Shown: positions 54,290-64,000 of the stretch, one piece after another | Layout of the letters: every line of letters begins with the position of its first letter | How positions within the stretch are numbered: position 1 is the stretch's first letter | Assembly (NCBI RefSeq): GCF_003286085.1 | Contig: NW_020825435.1 | Coordinates: forward strand, 55,289 to 119,288 | Origin: Drosophila persimilis | Lineage: Eukaryota > Arthropoda > Insecta > Diptera > Drosophilidae | Direction: 5' to 3' | Length of the DNA stretch: 64,000 nt | Translations under genes and position numbers: made by a program | Notes under the pieces: generated by a model | Told to the model about the DNA's origin: nothing | The model's database searches: none | The model's input: only the letters and a program-made list of their open reading frames with translations

Positions 54290-56593
54290 TGTAATGTGCA
54301 AGAAATTCTTATTCTTAGAGGTGTGAGATTGTATGTACGGATGGAGGTTGTACCTACATTTTTTGACGGTCAGACACCAATAGTATAGCAGGATTTCGGA
54401 ACGTGTACCTCTAGCTATGCTCTAACTAGCTCGCCGGAATGTCGTGGGATCTTTCCTACTCTCCTATTTGCCATACGAACACATTCGCAAAGATGTTTTA
54501 GGTACACTTGATTTAATGTTCAAAAGGAACTCTATAAAAGAAATCAAAAAAAAGAAAAGAATGGGAATTTTAACTAACTGGCTAACCGACTACCGACAAA
54601 TAGTCAGGCTATATTCCGCCGCTCTCGGGGAACTCAGATGACTTTGACCCCTTCTCTACCCTCCCTACCTTTAGTATGCCGTTTAATCGACAGCATAACC
54701 CTAATCAAGCGTATCTCTATTCGATCATCGGACTGCCTCAGGCTCTACTCAGGACAAACACAAAAGGTTTAATGTTCCATTATTATCTACTAATTATTAT
54801 TTAATAATTCAAAATTTACGGGTTTGGACTTCATGACTTTCTGGATGTGCATAAACTTAATACAAAGTAATTAGATAAAGAAAGAGGAAATACTAACAAA
54901 TTTATATCTAGTTATAATGTATATGTATATGTATATAGGACTTAGGTGTAGAGAATATGGCGTAAAAGAAATTAAATTGGAAAGAATAGAAAAAAATATG
55001 ATAATAATATAAAAAGAAGGCAAACGTGAAAGAAAAATTACTAGCCGATCGGCTTTAATTATCGCACGTATGTATATGGTTGTTCAACATACCGCAATAG
55101 AAGTTTTACAAGACGTATATATATACTTTGAAAATACCCGAGATCTCCGTTTAAGGAAGCTCGTAACTCACTCATACTTTATACGAAATATCCGGCGTGT
55201 CCGTTGAGCTCAAGGGGCGACGTGGAAACATATTCTGAGGAAAGGAGAAAAATTATGAATATACATGTCTTCACTTCTAATTCGGATGAAACACCGATTT
55301 TATCATTTCCATACCAGTTCGACGACGATTTGCAACTTAACGGCTGATCTTAAAACTATGTGGCTTTCACTTGCGCTGATTTCAATTATGGGTCATTATA
55401 TACATTGTTTGTTTTTCTCTTAACGTCTATACAATACAGTATTAAGATGAATAGCTAGTACGGAATTTAATCTTTAATAAAACAAAGAAAATGGAAAATC
55501 TCATAAATAGACTCAAAATTGATACTTTGGTACATTTTTTGATACGACGACTGTTAGCCGGCAGTGTGGATCGCAGCAGAATAATGTTTTTATTTCCCCA
55601 GTTTGGAAACCACTACACACACAACGAAGAAACTACGTGCGAAAGCTTTAGCCCCGCGCTTAACTCGTAAGCGAGAAGGGTGACGAGTGCGGCATATTAG
55701 TTTCTCCGAATTCGCCAGAAAACCATTCTTGTCGTCTTACTCCAAGAAGTACATCAGTTTAAGTATGCATCCACATAACTTCAAGTTTCACTCAAGTATA
55801 TCTTCGGGCGGCTTTTGCTAGTTTATTTGGTTGTAGTTATCGTTGGTTTATGTAGATGCTGGTCCCTGGGAAATCCGAGGTCTTTCCCAGAACTATTAAG
55901 AAATCGATGGACTTTGACGGCTTCGTTATTGGAGGGGTCAATTGGTACTTTTTTTCTCTTTCCCGATGTCGAACGTAGTAAGATTTCCAGTCCTAGGATA
56001 CAAGACTGTTAAAACTGTTTCACTATTGTACGATTCAAATACCTCTTGTCTTCTTTAAACCAAACCGAATAATACAATCCACCAGAACTTCAATTTAATT
56101 GGCACGTGTTTGATTGCACAACGTTTTCAAATTCACTGGATATATATATATATTGGCATAGAAAAATACCTCCGAGTTCGTACAGCTTCACTAAAGCAAT
56201 GATCCATCTAGAAGTTTTATCACTAGCATTAGCCCTTGCGATCGGAACTTTACCTTCCACAACCAACGGGGAAATCATACGATGCTAAGCCAAGCTTACA
56301 CATAGCTTCCACGACTAACGGAGAAATCGTACGATGCTAAGCAAAGCTTACACATAGCTTCCACGACTAACGGAGAAATCGTACGATTTCTAGTGAAGCT
56401 TTAAAACATAACTCCCACAGAACCATGCTGCTTCTCTCAATTAGATCTTAAGCTCTTCAGTGAAAGCTTTAAATACTTCTCTCTTATAATCAATCTCTTA
56501 TCTTGTTTTAAAAAAGAAGAATTAATGTTGAACGCGAGGGCAATACTTCCCAAACTGTTCGCTGGAGTTTTAGAGTCACAACTGGCCACTACA
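54290..56593 (-). repeat. 5' LTR (2304 bp)
   Basis: Same as the copy at 46494-48797 apart from the two noted substitutions. It is flanked on its outer side by TTCG and the resumed gag of E8. The 52-bp repeats are at 56254-56393. Confidence 0.93.
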
Positions 56594-58561
56594 TTCGCGA
56601 AAAGGCTGCATCATGAGACCCGGCAGATGGAGTCAGATGCTGGGCAAATACGCACACCGTCAAATAGTGTGGTTCCGGTTCCGGAGGTCCAACATAGGGA
56701 GCCCCAAAGGATAGAGGCTGAAAGCCAACAGATGGAGACGGACAACCATCAGCCACAACATCAGCCAGCAATCAATATAAATTTAACCCCAGTCCAATCG
56801 TCATTACGCAGCACCAAGGTCCCAACAATCTTCCTGCCCCTGGTGCCTGCAATTGTACCCCTGATAAATAAATTGACAACAAATCCAAATGTGGGGAAAT
56901 TCACAACGAAATCGATGGCCAACAGTGGACTTAGAGTCCACTGCGACGACATTTTAACATACAACGCCATTCAGAACGCCCTAGCTGAAGACAGCACCCA
57001 ATTGCACACACACCAGCCGCGCAGCGAAAGGGGCTATCGTGTAATAGTGCGACACTTACACCACACCACGCCCAGCAGCTGGATCTCTGAGGAGCTTGAA
57101 CGACTCGGATTTACTGCGAGGTTTATCCGAGGATTAAAACATCGTTTTAATGGGAGGCCTCTAAATATTTTTGAGGTCGAAATTCAGCCCAAGGCGGATG
57201 GCGGCCATGAGGCAATTCTTGACATTAAAAACCTGGCCAATCAATGCGTCTCCATAGTGAGACAGGCCAAGCCACGCGATCCAGCTCAATGCCATCGGTG
57301 CCAGGAGTTTGGGCATACTAAGAACTATTGCAGGCGGCCATACAAGTGCATGAAATGCGCTGGAGATCACCCCACAACATCATGCAGGAAACCCAGGCAG
57401 GAGGATCCCAAATGCGCCAATTGTAGCGGCAAGCACGTGAGCTGCTACAAGGGATGTGCCGCCTACAAAAAGGCTCGTAGCCAGCTAAGGGCAAACCGGC
57501 TCATCGCTGAGCAGCAAAGGCAGCAGTACCAACAGCAACGCCAGCAGCCACAGCAGCCAACTGACCAACAACGCCCACAAACTCAGCAGCCGAGTCGCCA
57601 ATCCCAATCCCAGCAACAACAGCAGACAGCAAACACAGGCACCAGAGGTAATGGCAGGCCCTCCTACAGCAGGGTGTTGCGGTCCGGGAATGCTGAGCAG
57701 CAGCAGCAGCCACGCGCGGCAGAACGGCAACAGCCGAACAGCAGTCGTCGTCCTTCCCAGCAAAAGCAGCCTCATATCCCCGCCCCCAAGCAACAGCAGT
57801 CATCACAAAAGAAGCGGCCACAACACCAACATCAACAGCAGCATTCAAGCGGCAGACAGGGGGCCAAAGCAGCACCAGCACCAACACCAGCTGCAGCAGC
57901 AACGCCCAACACCCGCAGGCCCTTGTATAGCCGAGGAGCGCAAGCCAATCCGGCCGAAAAACATTTGGCCAAGTTCCAGCAAAATCTAAGGGAAGAGCAG
58001 CAGCAGCAACATAAACAAAAACAGCAGCAGCGCGGACACAATTTGGGTCGGCAGCACCAGCAGCAGCACCAGCATCGAGGCCATCATTCCCAGCCACAGG
58101 CCAAGGGGCGCCAATGCCAGCGCGATCAACGGGTGCAGCCAACTCCAAAACGTTTCCAGACGCCGAGAAATCCCCAGCATCAGCAGCAGCCAGCCATCCA
58201 ATGCGATGGCAAGTGTGTGGGACTCCTAAAAGAGTATGCAGTTAAAATAGAAAACTTGGAGAAACGACTTCAAGAACTTACCACATTAATTGCAAGCCTG
58301 ACGGAGGCAAATAGCAGTGGCTCAGCAGCGGCCAATCCTCCAACACAGACTCCAGCAGCAGCACCAGAAGCAGCACCAACACCTACAAGGCCCGCCGCCA
58401 ATTCACAACCTGACGCCGCAGCCGTATCGGAGGACTCTGATATGGACTGCGAAGCACTCAGCGACGATGGCGACGACCAGTGGACGGACGACGATTCAGC
58501 TGACGACGAGATAGCGGATATCCTAGACGACTACGATAGCTACTACTCTGACTACTTTTGA
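56594..58561 (+). pseudogene. gag: E8 gag, 3' part
   Basis: Gag resumes at FAKRLHHE and runs to the normal DSYYSDYF end. The open frame begins inside the LTR at 56525, so 23 LTR-derived residues precede it, but no promoter for it is evident. Zinc knuckles, Gln-rich region, coiled coil and acidic tail are intact. Small variants: TTSCRK, EANSSGS, and Ala for Val in DDDSADDE. Confidence 0.9.
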
Positions 58562-60210
58562 TGAGCCCAAAAGTCGGTCCTGAGGCAGCCTGACAATCCA
58601 CCGCACAGGTCCAGAGCAGCCACTGAAATAAAACAAAATGACGTCAATTCGCATACCAACAAAATATGGACAAAACTCAAAATAATCACACGTACCTGCC
58701 ACGCCTCCGACAGATCTGCCCCTCCAGCAGCTGCCCCTTCATCAACACCACACATTTGATGCCAATTGGACGACATTTTGGAATATATTGACGACGCTCC
58801 GGACAATCCACCGCACAGGTCCAGAGCAGCCACTGTAAATAAACCAAAATGACGTCAATATACACATCAACACAAAATGGTCCAAATACACACAAAACAT
58901 ACGTACCTGCCACGCCTCCGATAGAGCTGCCTCTCCAGCAGTTGCCACACCAAATTTACCATCCACTTTGTGCCAAATGGGCGAAATTCGAAGGCCCTTT
59001 CGCCGTCGCCAACAACATCCAGTCACAGGCCGCCGCTAAAAGGAGAAAAAACATCAATACACGCATCAACACAAAATGGTCCAAACTCACGCAAAACATA
59101 CGTACCTGCCATGCCTCCGATAGAGCTGCCTCTCCAGCAGCTGCCACACCAATTTCGCCATCCAATTCCTGCCAAATGGGCGAAATTTGAAGACTTTATC
59201 GTCGTCGCCAACAACATCCAGGCTGCCGCTAAAAGAAGAAAAAAACATCAATTCACGCATCAACACAAAATAGCCAATACTTCCACTAATCACACTTACC
59301 TGTCAATACACTCACAGATCAGCCTCTCCAGTACCTACCTCGCCACCAACCGCAACATTTTGTTGCAAGTTGGGCCCAATTTGGACGCCCCTCCGACAAC
59401 GCTGCCAGCAACCGATGGCCGTGACGTCACGCCACCACCATCACAAAACAGCAGCGGCAATCCAACGACGAGGCCAGCCAATTCAGACGACAATGGCCAG
59501 CGCGCCATCTCCATCTACATCGACATCGACAGTGCATCCTGGGTGGCCGGACCAGAGCCACTCGGATACAGCCAATCCGCACTCATCTGCGACCATCTCC
59601 ACTGCGGCCATTTCCACTGGTCAACACCCTGATTGGCCGGACCAGTGCCAATCCCCATTTCTCCAGGCAGAAGCAACGTGGGCGGCCGGACCAGAGTCGC
59701 TCGCCAAACACCATCCACGCCAACTCCTGGATCCTGCCTCTGTCAATTCCGATGCCGCAGAGGCGTGATCTGCAGCATCACATACACTTGCACATCCAGC
59801 GCTGAGGCGGATGCGCCCTGTGCCATCCACACTGCTCCAGACGACGACGATGATCCTCCAGTACCTGAAATAGAAAATAAATAGAATTAAATTAGTCATT
59901 AATGTTGCAATTTGTCCAAATACTCATCTCTTTGTTTGTATAAATGTACGTCAATTATTGCGAATGTCAAAATAGGGCTACCGACTGTAATACTGATAGA
60001 ATGTAAACATGTCTGTAGATGTTAATGTTAATGTAATGTTAATGTCAATTGCCCGCAAAAATTCAAAAGAACATTATTGTTGTTAGTTAAGCCTAAATGT
60101 AAATTGCCGAAGTTATGGTAATAAGAAAAGCTGGAAATAAACTCCGCCAGTAGCAAAGCTGGCGGGCGAGTGTGCGCATCGTAGGCGTGCACGCGCATCT
60201 AATTACATCG
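58562..60210 (+). other. E8 3'UTR with four antisense introns
   Basis: Minus-strand introns at 59229-59299, 59036-59105, 58833-58906 and 58623-58695, all with GTAAGT or GTACGT donors. AATAAA is at 60136-60141 and the hairpin at 60144-60165. Confidence 0.76.
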
Positions 60211-60416
60211 AAAAAAAAAAAAAAAGTGACTTGTGTTTTTTGTTGTTTTATGTGGAACTTTAAATGTATTAAAATACATGTTTAAACCGGGATTAAATAA
60301 TTGCAAATAATGCAATATAATCATCTGTAACCGTGCCGTAATAGTGAAGCCAATAAACCCAACTGAGGAAAGAGGAAGGAAAAGCAAGCTACTGAGTACC
60401 TGGACCAGGCCACCAA

Positions 60417-63400
60417 ATGGACGCACTTGCTCCAAATCTGACGACCAACAAAATGGATGTTATGGATGATATGGACAACTCGGCAAGAGCCGAAGCGGGT
60501 GGTGAGTGCGTTACTCAAATAAGTTCTGCCGTCATATCGACCAGGCCCCTGGGAGGGAACCCCTCCGCAAATGCTTCCCTCTTCGAACCAATATTCGACT
60601 CAGAGGGGGATGCGGATCTGGCTGAGTTGGAGACGGACTCGCCAGAGAGTACCCTGAGCTCCTTGGGAGCTACGGTGCTGGAGTTCGAGCGTCGTTTCGT
60701 GGACAGGGGTTTATATGTTAGAAAATACCCGCCAATCCCACCAAAAACAGACGCCAACATACAAGAAAAACCGCCATCAAATACACGTACAAACACGCAG
60801 ACAAAAATAGTTCCCAGCGAAAGTGCAACGGGTTCCCAAAATAGCGGCGCTTTCGCTCTTACCAAAGAGCATTTAAGTGCACATAAACATAACAAGAACA
60901 AATGTTATGCCCATATGTTTTCGCGCCAAAACATTAGCGAAAACAAAAACAATCAAACAACTCACACAAGCATCAGAGAGAGCGACGCTTGCGCTCTCTC
61001 GGCAGCCGAACCCTCGGCGCACAATCAAAACGGAGGCTCGTCACATCAAGCCCCAAAGCGTTTGCCGCCAAACATGCACTCACACACTTATGACAAAAAG
61101 AGAGATGCTTGCTCTCTCCCGCCGAACCAAAACACAAACACATACAAGAACGAAGCTAGCCTGACCTACGCCAATAACAAAACACAAACAAACACACTGA
61201 CTTATGCCGAAACTGTAAACGGCACACAGAAAAACAATGACCAGCAACAGCAACAAAGTTTGACGACAGCTGAACGCAATAATACTAGCAGAAGCAGAAA
61301 ATGCTTGCTGCCCACTCTGACTCAGGCGGACGAGCATAATACTCAGACAAGGCCTAGTACCAGAACACAGCTGGTAAAGGAATGGCTAATTAGCGTTCCC
61401 CCGCTACTGGCCAATGAAATGCCCTCGCCCCTGCCCCTTACCCCTATAGCAAAGGATAAATTGACTACAAATTCGTTTCGCTCGCCGCTCAAAAGAAGAT
61501 GCGCGGCGATCGAAACGGATACAGATGACGATGACTTCACCTGCCTCACTCTGGACACGCCCATGTTCAAGAGCCAATTCGCGAAAAGGCTGCATCATGA
61601 GACCCGGCAGATGGAGTCAGATGCTGGGCAAATACGCACACCGTCAAATAGTGTGGTTCCGGTTCCGGAGGTCCAACATAGGGAGCCCCAAAGGATAGAG
61701 GCTGAAAGCCAACAGATGGAGACGGACAACCATCAGCCGCTACATCAGCCAGACATTAGTATAAATATAACGCCCGTCCAACCGTCATTACGCAGCACCA
61801 AGGTCCCAACAATCTTCCTGCCCCTGGTGCCTGCAATTGTACCCCTGATTAACAAATTGACAACAAATCCGAACGTGGGGAAATTCACGACGAAATCGAT
61901 GGCCAACTGTGGACTCAGAGTCCACTGCGACGACATGACAACCTACAACGCCATTCAGAACGCCCTAGCTGAAGACAGCACCCAATTGCACACACACCAG
62001 CCGCGCAGCGAAAGGGGCTATCGTGTAATAGTGCGTCATTTACATCACACTACTCCCAGCAGCTGTATAACGGAGGAGCTGGAACGGCTCGGATACACTA
62101 CCCGGTTTATCCGAGGACTCAAACATCGTTTTAATGGGAGGCCTCTAAATATTTATGAGGTTGAAATTCAGCCCAAGGCGGATGGCGGCCATGAGGCAAT
62201 TCTGGACATTAAAAACCTGGCCAATCAATGCGTCTCCATAGTAAGACAAGCCAAGCCACGCGATCCAGCTCAATGCCATCGGTGCCAGGAGTTTGGGCAC
62301 ACAAAAAACTACTGCAGACGGCCATACAAGTGCATGAAATGCGCAGGAGATCACCCCACAACAGCATGCAGGAAACCCAGGCAGGAGGATCCCAAATGCG
62401 CCAATTGTAGCGGCAAGCACGTGAGCTGCTACAAGGGTTGTCCCGCCTACAAAAAGGCCCGCAGCCATCTAAGGGCAAACCGGCTCATCGCTGAGCAGCA
62501 AAGGCAGCAGTACCAACAGCAACGCCAGCAGCCACAGCAGCCAACTGACCAACAACGCCCACAAACTCAACAGCCGAGTCGCCAATCCCAATCCCAGCAA
62601 CAACAGCAGACAGCAAACACAGGCACCAGAGGTAATGGCAGGCCTTCCTACAGCAGGGTGTTGCGGTCCGGGAATGCTGAGCAGCAGCAGCAGCCACGAG
62701 CGGCAGAACGGCAACAGCCGACGAGCAGTCGTCGTCCTTCCCAGCAACAACAGCCACATATACCCGCCCCCAAGCAGCAGCAGTCATCACAAAAGAAGCG
62801 GCCACAACACCAACAGCAACAGCAGCATTCAAGCGGCAGACAAGGGGCCAAAGCAGCACCAACACCAGCTGCAGCAGCAGCAGCAACGCCCAACACCCGC
62901 AGGCCCTTGTATAGCCGAGGTGCGCAAGCCAATCCGGCCGAAAATCATTTGGCCAAGTTCCAGAAAAAGCTAAGGCAAGAGCAGCAGCAGCAACAAGAAC
63001 AAAAACAGCAGCAGCGCGGACACAATTCGGGTCGGCAGCACCAGCAGCAGCACCAGCAGCAGCACCAGCATCGCGGCCATCATTCCCAGCCACAGGCCAA
63101 GGGGCGCCAATGCCAGCGCGATCAACGGGTGCAGCCAACTCCAAAACGTTTCCAGACGCCGAGAAATCCCCAGCATCAGCAGCAGCCAGCCATCCAATGC
63201 GATGGCAAGTGTGTGGGACTCCTAAAAGAGTATGCAGTTAAAATAGAAAACTTGGAGAAACGACTTCAAGAACTTACCACATTAATTGCAAGCCTGACGG
63301 AGGCAAAGGGCAGTGGCTCAGCAGCGGCCAATCCTCCAACACAGACTCCAGCAGCAGCACCAGCAGCAGCACCAACACCTACAAGACCCGCCGCCAATAC

Positions 63401-63557
63401 ACAACCTGACGCCGCAGCCGTATCGGAGGACTCTGATATGGACTGCGAAGCACTCAGCGACGATGGCGACGACCAGTGGACGGACGACGATTCAGTTGAC
63501 GACGAGATAGCGGATATCCTAGACGACTACGATAGCTACTACTCTGACTACTTTTGA
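60417..63557 (+). CDS. gag: E9 Gag (1046 aa)
   Basis: Intact Gag in the standard domain order, with the ISSAVIST N-terminal block. Unusual substitutions at otherwise constant sites: MANCGLRVH (Ser to Cys), SSCITEE (Trp to Cys in the PSSW motif) and IYEVE (Phe to Tyr). The Gln-rich region has one extra HQQQ unit near 63050. The coiled coil and acidic tail are unchanged. The Trp loss lies in the domain before the zinc knuckles and could weaken the protein. Confidence 0.92.
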   Translation: MDALAPNLTTNKMDVMDDMDNSARAEAGGECVTQISSAVISTRPLGGNPSANASLFEPIFDSEGDADLAELETDSPESTLSSLGATVLEFERRFVDRGLYVRKYPPIPPKTDANIQEKPPSNTRTNTQTKIVPSESATGSQNSGAFALTKEHLSAHKHNKNKCYAHMFSRQNISENKNNQTTHTSIRESDACALSAAEPSAHNQNGGSSHQAPKRLPPNMHSHTYDKKRDACSLPPNQNTNTYKNEASLTYANNKTQTNTLTYAETVNGTQKNNDQQQQQSLTTAERNNTSRSRKCLLPTLTQADEHNTQTRPSTRTQLVKEWLISVPPLLANEMPSPLPLTPIAKDKLTTNSFRSPLKRRCAAIETDTDDDDFTCLTLDTPMFKSQFAKRLHHETRQMESDAGQIRTPSNSVVPVPEVQHREPQRIEAESQQMETDNHQPLHQPDISINITPVQPSLRSTKVPTIFLPLVPAIVPLINKLTTNPNVGKFTTKSMANCGLRVHCDDMTTYNAIQNALAEDSTQLHTHQPRSERGYRVIVRHLHHTTPSSCITEELERLGYTTRFIRGLKHRFNGRPLNIYEVEIQPKADGGHEAILDIKNLANQCVSIVRQAKPRDPAQCHRCQEFGHTKNYCRRPYKCMKCAGDHPTTACRKPRQEDPKCANCSGKHVSCYKGCPAYKKARSHLRANRLIAEQQRQQYQQQRQQPQQPTDQQRPQTQQPSRQSQSQQQQQTANTGTRGNGRPSYSRVLRSGNAEQQQQPRAAERQQPTSSRRPSQQQQPHIPAPKQQQSSQKKRPQHQQQQQHSSGRQGAKAAPTPAAAAAATPNTRRPLYSRGAQANPAENHLAKFQKKLRQEQQQQQEQKQQQRGHNSGRQHQQQHQQQHQHRGHHSQPQAKGRQCQRDQRVQPTPKRFQTPRNPQHQQQPAIQCDGKCVGLLKEYAVKIENLEKRLQELTTLIASLTEAKGSGSAAANPPTQTPAAAPAAAPTPTRPAANTQPDAAAVSEDSDMDCEALSDDGDDQWTDDDSVDDEIADILDDYDSYYSDYF

Positions 63558-64000
63558 TGAGCCCAAAAGTCGGTCCTGAGGCAGCCTGACAATCCACCGC
63601 ACAGGTCCAGAGCAGCCACTGAAATAATACAAAATGACGTCAATACACACATCAACACAATATGGACAAAACTCAAAATAATCACACGTACCTGCCACGC
63701 CTCCGACAGATCTGCCCCTCCAGCAGCTGCCCCGTCATCAACACCCACACATCTGATGCCAATTGGACGACATTTTAGGATTTATTGACGACGCTCCTGA
63801 CAATCCACCGCCACAGGTCCAGAGCAGCCACTGTAAATAAACCAAAATGACGTCAATATACACATCAACACAAAAATGGTCCAAACATCACCAAAACATA
63901 CGTACCTGCCACGCCTCGATAGATCTGCCTCTCCAGCAGTTGCCACAACCAAATTCACCATCCACTTTCTGCCAAATGGGCGAAAATTTGAAGGCCCTAT
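63558..64000 (+). other. E9 3'UTR, first two antisense introns
   Basis: Minus-strand introns at 63831-63905 and 63619-63691. Several single-base insertions and deletions relative to all other copies (near 63744, 63811, 63875, 63918 and 63947) are concentrated in the last 300 bp. Confidence 0.7.

Larger units (their letters stand above)
46494..56593 (-). mobile_element. Complete Ty3/gypsy-type LTR retrotransposon (10.1 kb), Osvaldo/Ulysses-like
   Basis: Two 2304-bp LTRs flank a 5492-bp interior on the minus strand with gag and pol. The target duplication is TTCG (46490-46493 and 56594-56597). The primer site is complementary to tRNA-Lys(CTT). I see no env. Only two differences between the LTRs were noticed (47097 A against 54893 C; 48635 C against 56431 T), so insertion is very recent. 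The long LTRs, tRNA-Lys primer and 4-bp duplication fit the Osvaldo/Ulysses group. Confidence 0.92.
45108..60225 (+). mobile_element. E8: HeT-A-like element split by an LTR retrotransposon
   Basis: 5'UTR 45108-45328; gag interrupted at 46494-56593; 3'UTR; A15 tail at 60211-60225. Without the insertion it would be about 5.0 kb, like its neighbours. Confidence 0.87.
60226..64000 (+). mobile_element. E9: HeT-A-like element, cut by window end
   Basis: The 5'UTR (60226-60416) is about 33 bp shorter than in the others, by a deletion between two AAAT motifs near 60298. The gag is intact and the 3'UTR continues past 64000. Confidence 0.88.

Noticed and set aside
1-64000. CRISPR array, tRNA or rRNA genes, bacterial operons
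   Set aside because: The repeats are retroelement copies; no tRNA or rRNA gene was recognised, and the genes are eukaryotic retrotransposon ORFs.

Overview
The window is a tandem array of non-LTR retrotransposons of the jockey superfamily. They closely resemble the elements that form Drosophila telomeres (HeT-A, TAHRE and TART type). This rests on what is visible: zinc-knuckle Gag ORFs repeated head to tail, long 3' untranslated regions, and each 3' end sitting as a poly(A) tract directly against the 5' end of the next copy. Only one copy carries an endonuclease/reverse transcriptase ORF. A Drosophila genome is likely. The 2.1-2.3 kb LTRs, 4-bp target duplications and tRNA-Lys primer site of the inserted LTR elements recall the Osvaldo/Ulysses group, which hints at the subgenus Drosophila (virilis-like), but the species is inference. 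Poly(A) ends point right, so the chromosome end should lie to the left and the centromere to the right.

Layout. 1-1150: sense gag fragment of the RT-carrying type. 1153-4662: a rearranged element on the minus strand (E0). 4663-5256: 3' termini of two upstream elements around the centre of a large palindrome. Then the plus-strand array: E1 5257-10286 (gag intact), E2 10287-20293 (gag broken, RT ORF present, solo LTR inside gag), E3 20294-25278 (gag intact), E4 25279-30475 (gag intact), E5 30476-34916 (gag frameshifted by a 599-bp deletion), E6 34917-40302 (gag broken by a rearrangement), E7 40303-45107 (same deletion as E5), E8 45108-60225 (gag split by a 10.1-kb LTR retrotransposon at 46494-56593) and E9 from 60226 (gag intact, 3'UTR cut by the window end).

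How the parts fit together. The RT-less elements (HeT-A-like) keep full Gag ORFs. The RT-carrying element (TAHRE/TART-like) shares most of its Gag and its 3' terminus with them, which suggests that one RT could serve both kinds in trans. The 3'UTRs are built of 190-210 bp repeats. Read on the antisense strand, each repeat is a short exon plus a 69-75 nt intron with good GT-AG sites, so a long spliced antisense RNA is predicted from nearly every copy. Antisense HeT-A RNAs with a conserved splicing pattern have been reported in D. melanogaster; here the exon/intron units are tandemly amplified. Recent rearrangements (palindrome, 6.5-kb duplication with a fold-back junction, mosaic 3'UTRs) show that recombination or template switching is remodelling the array, although assembly artefact has to be excluded for the palindrome.
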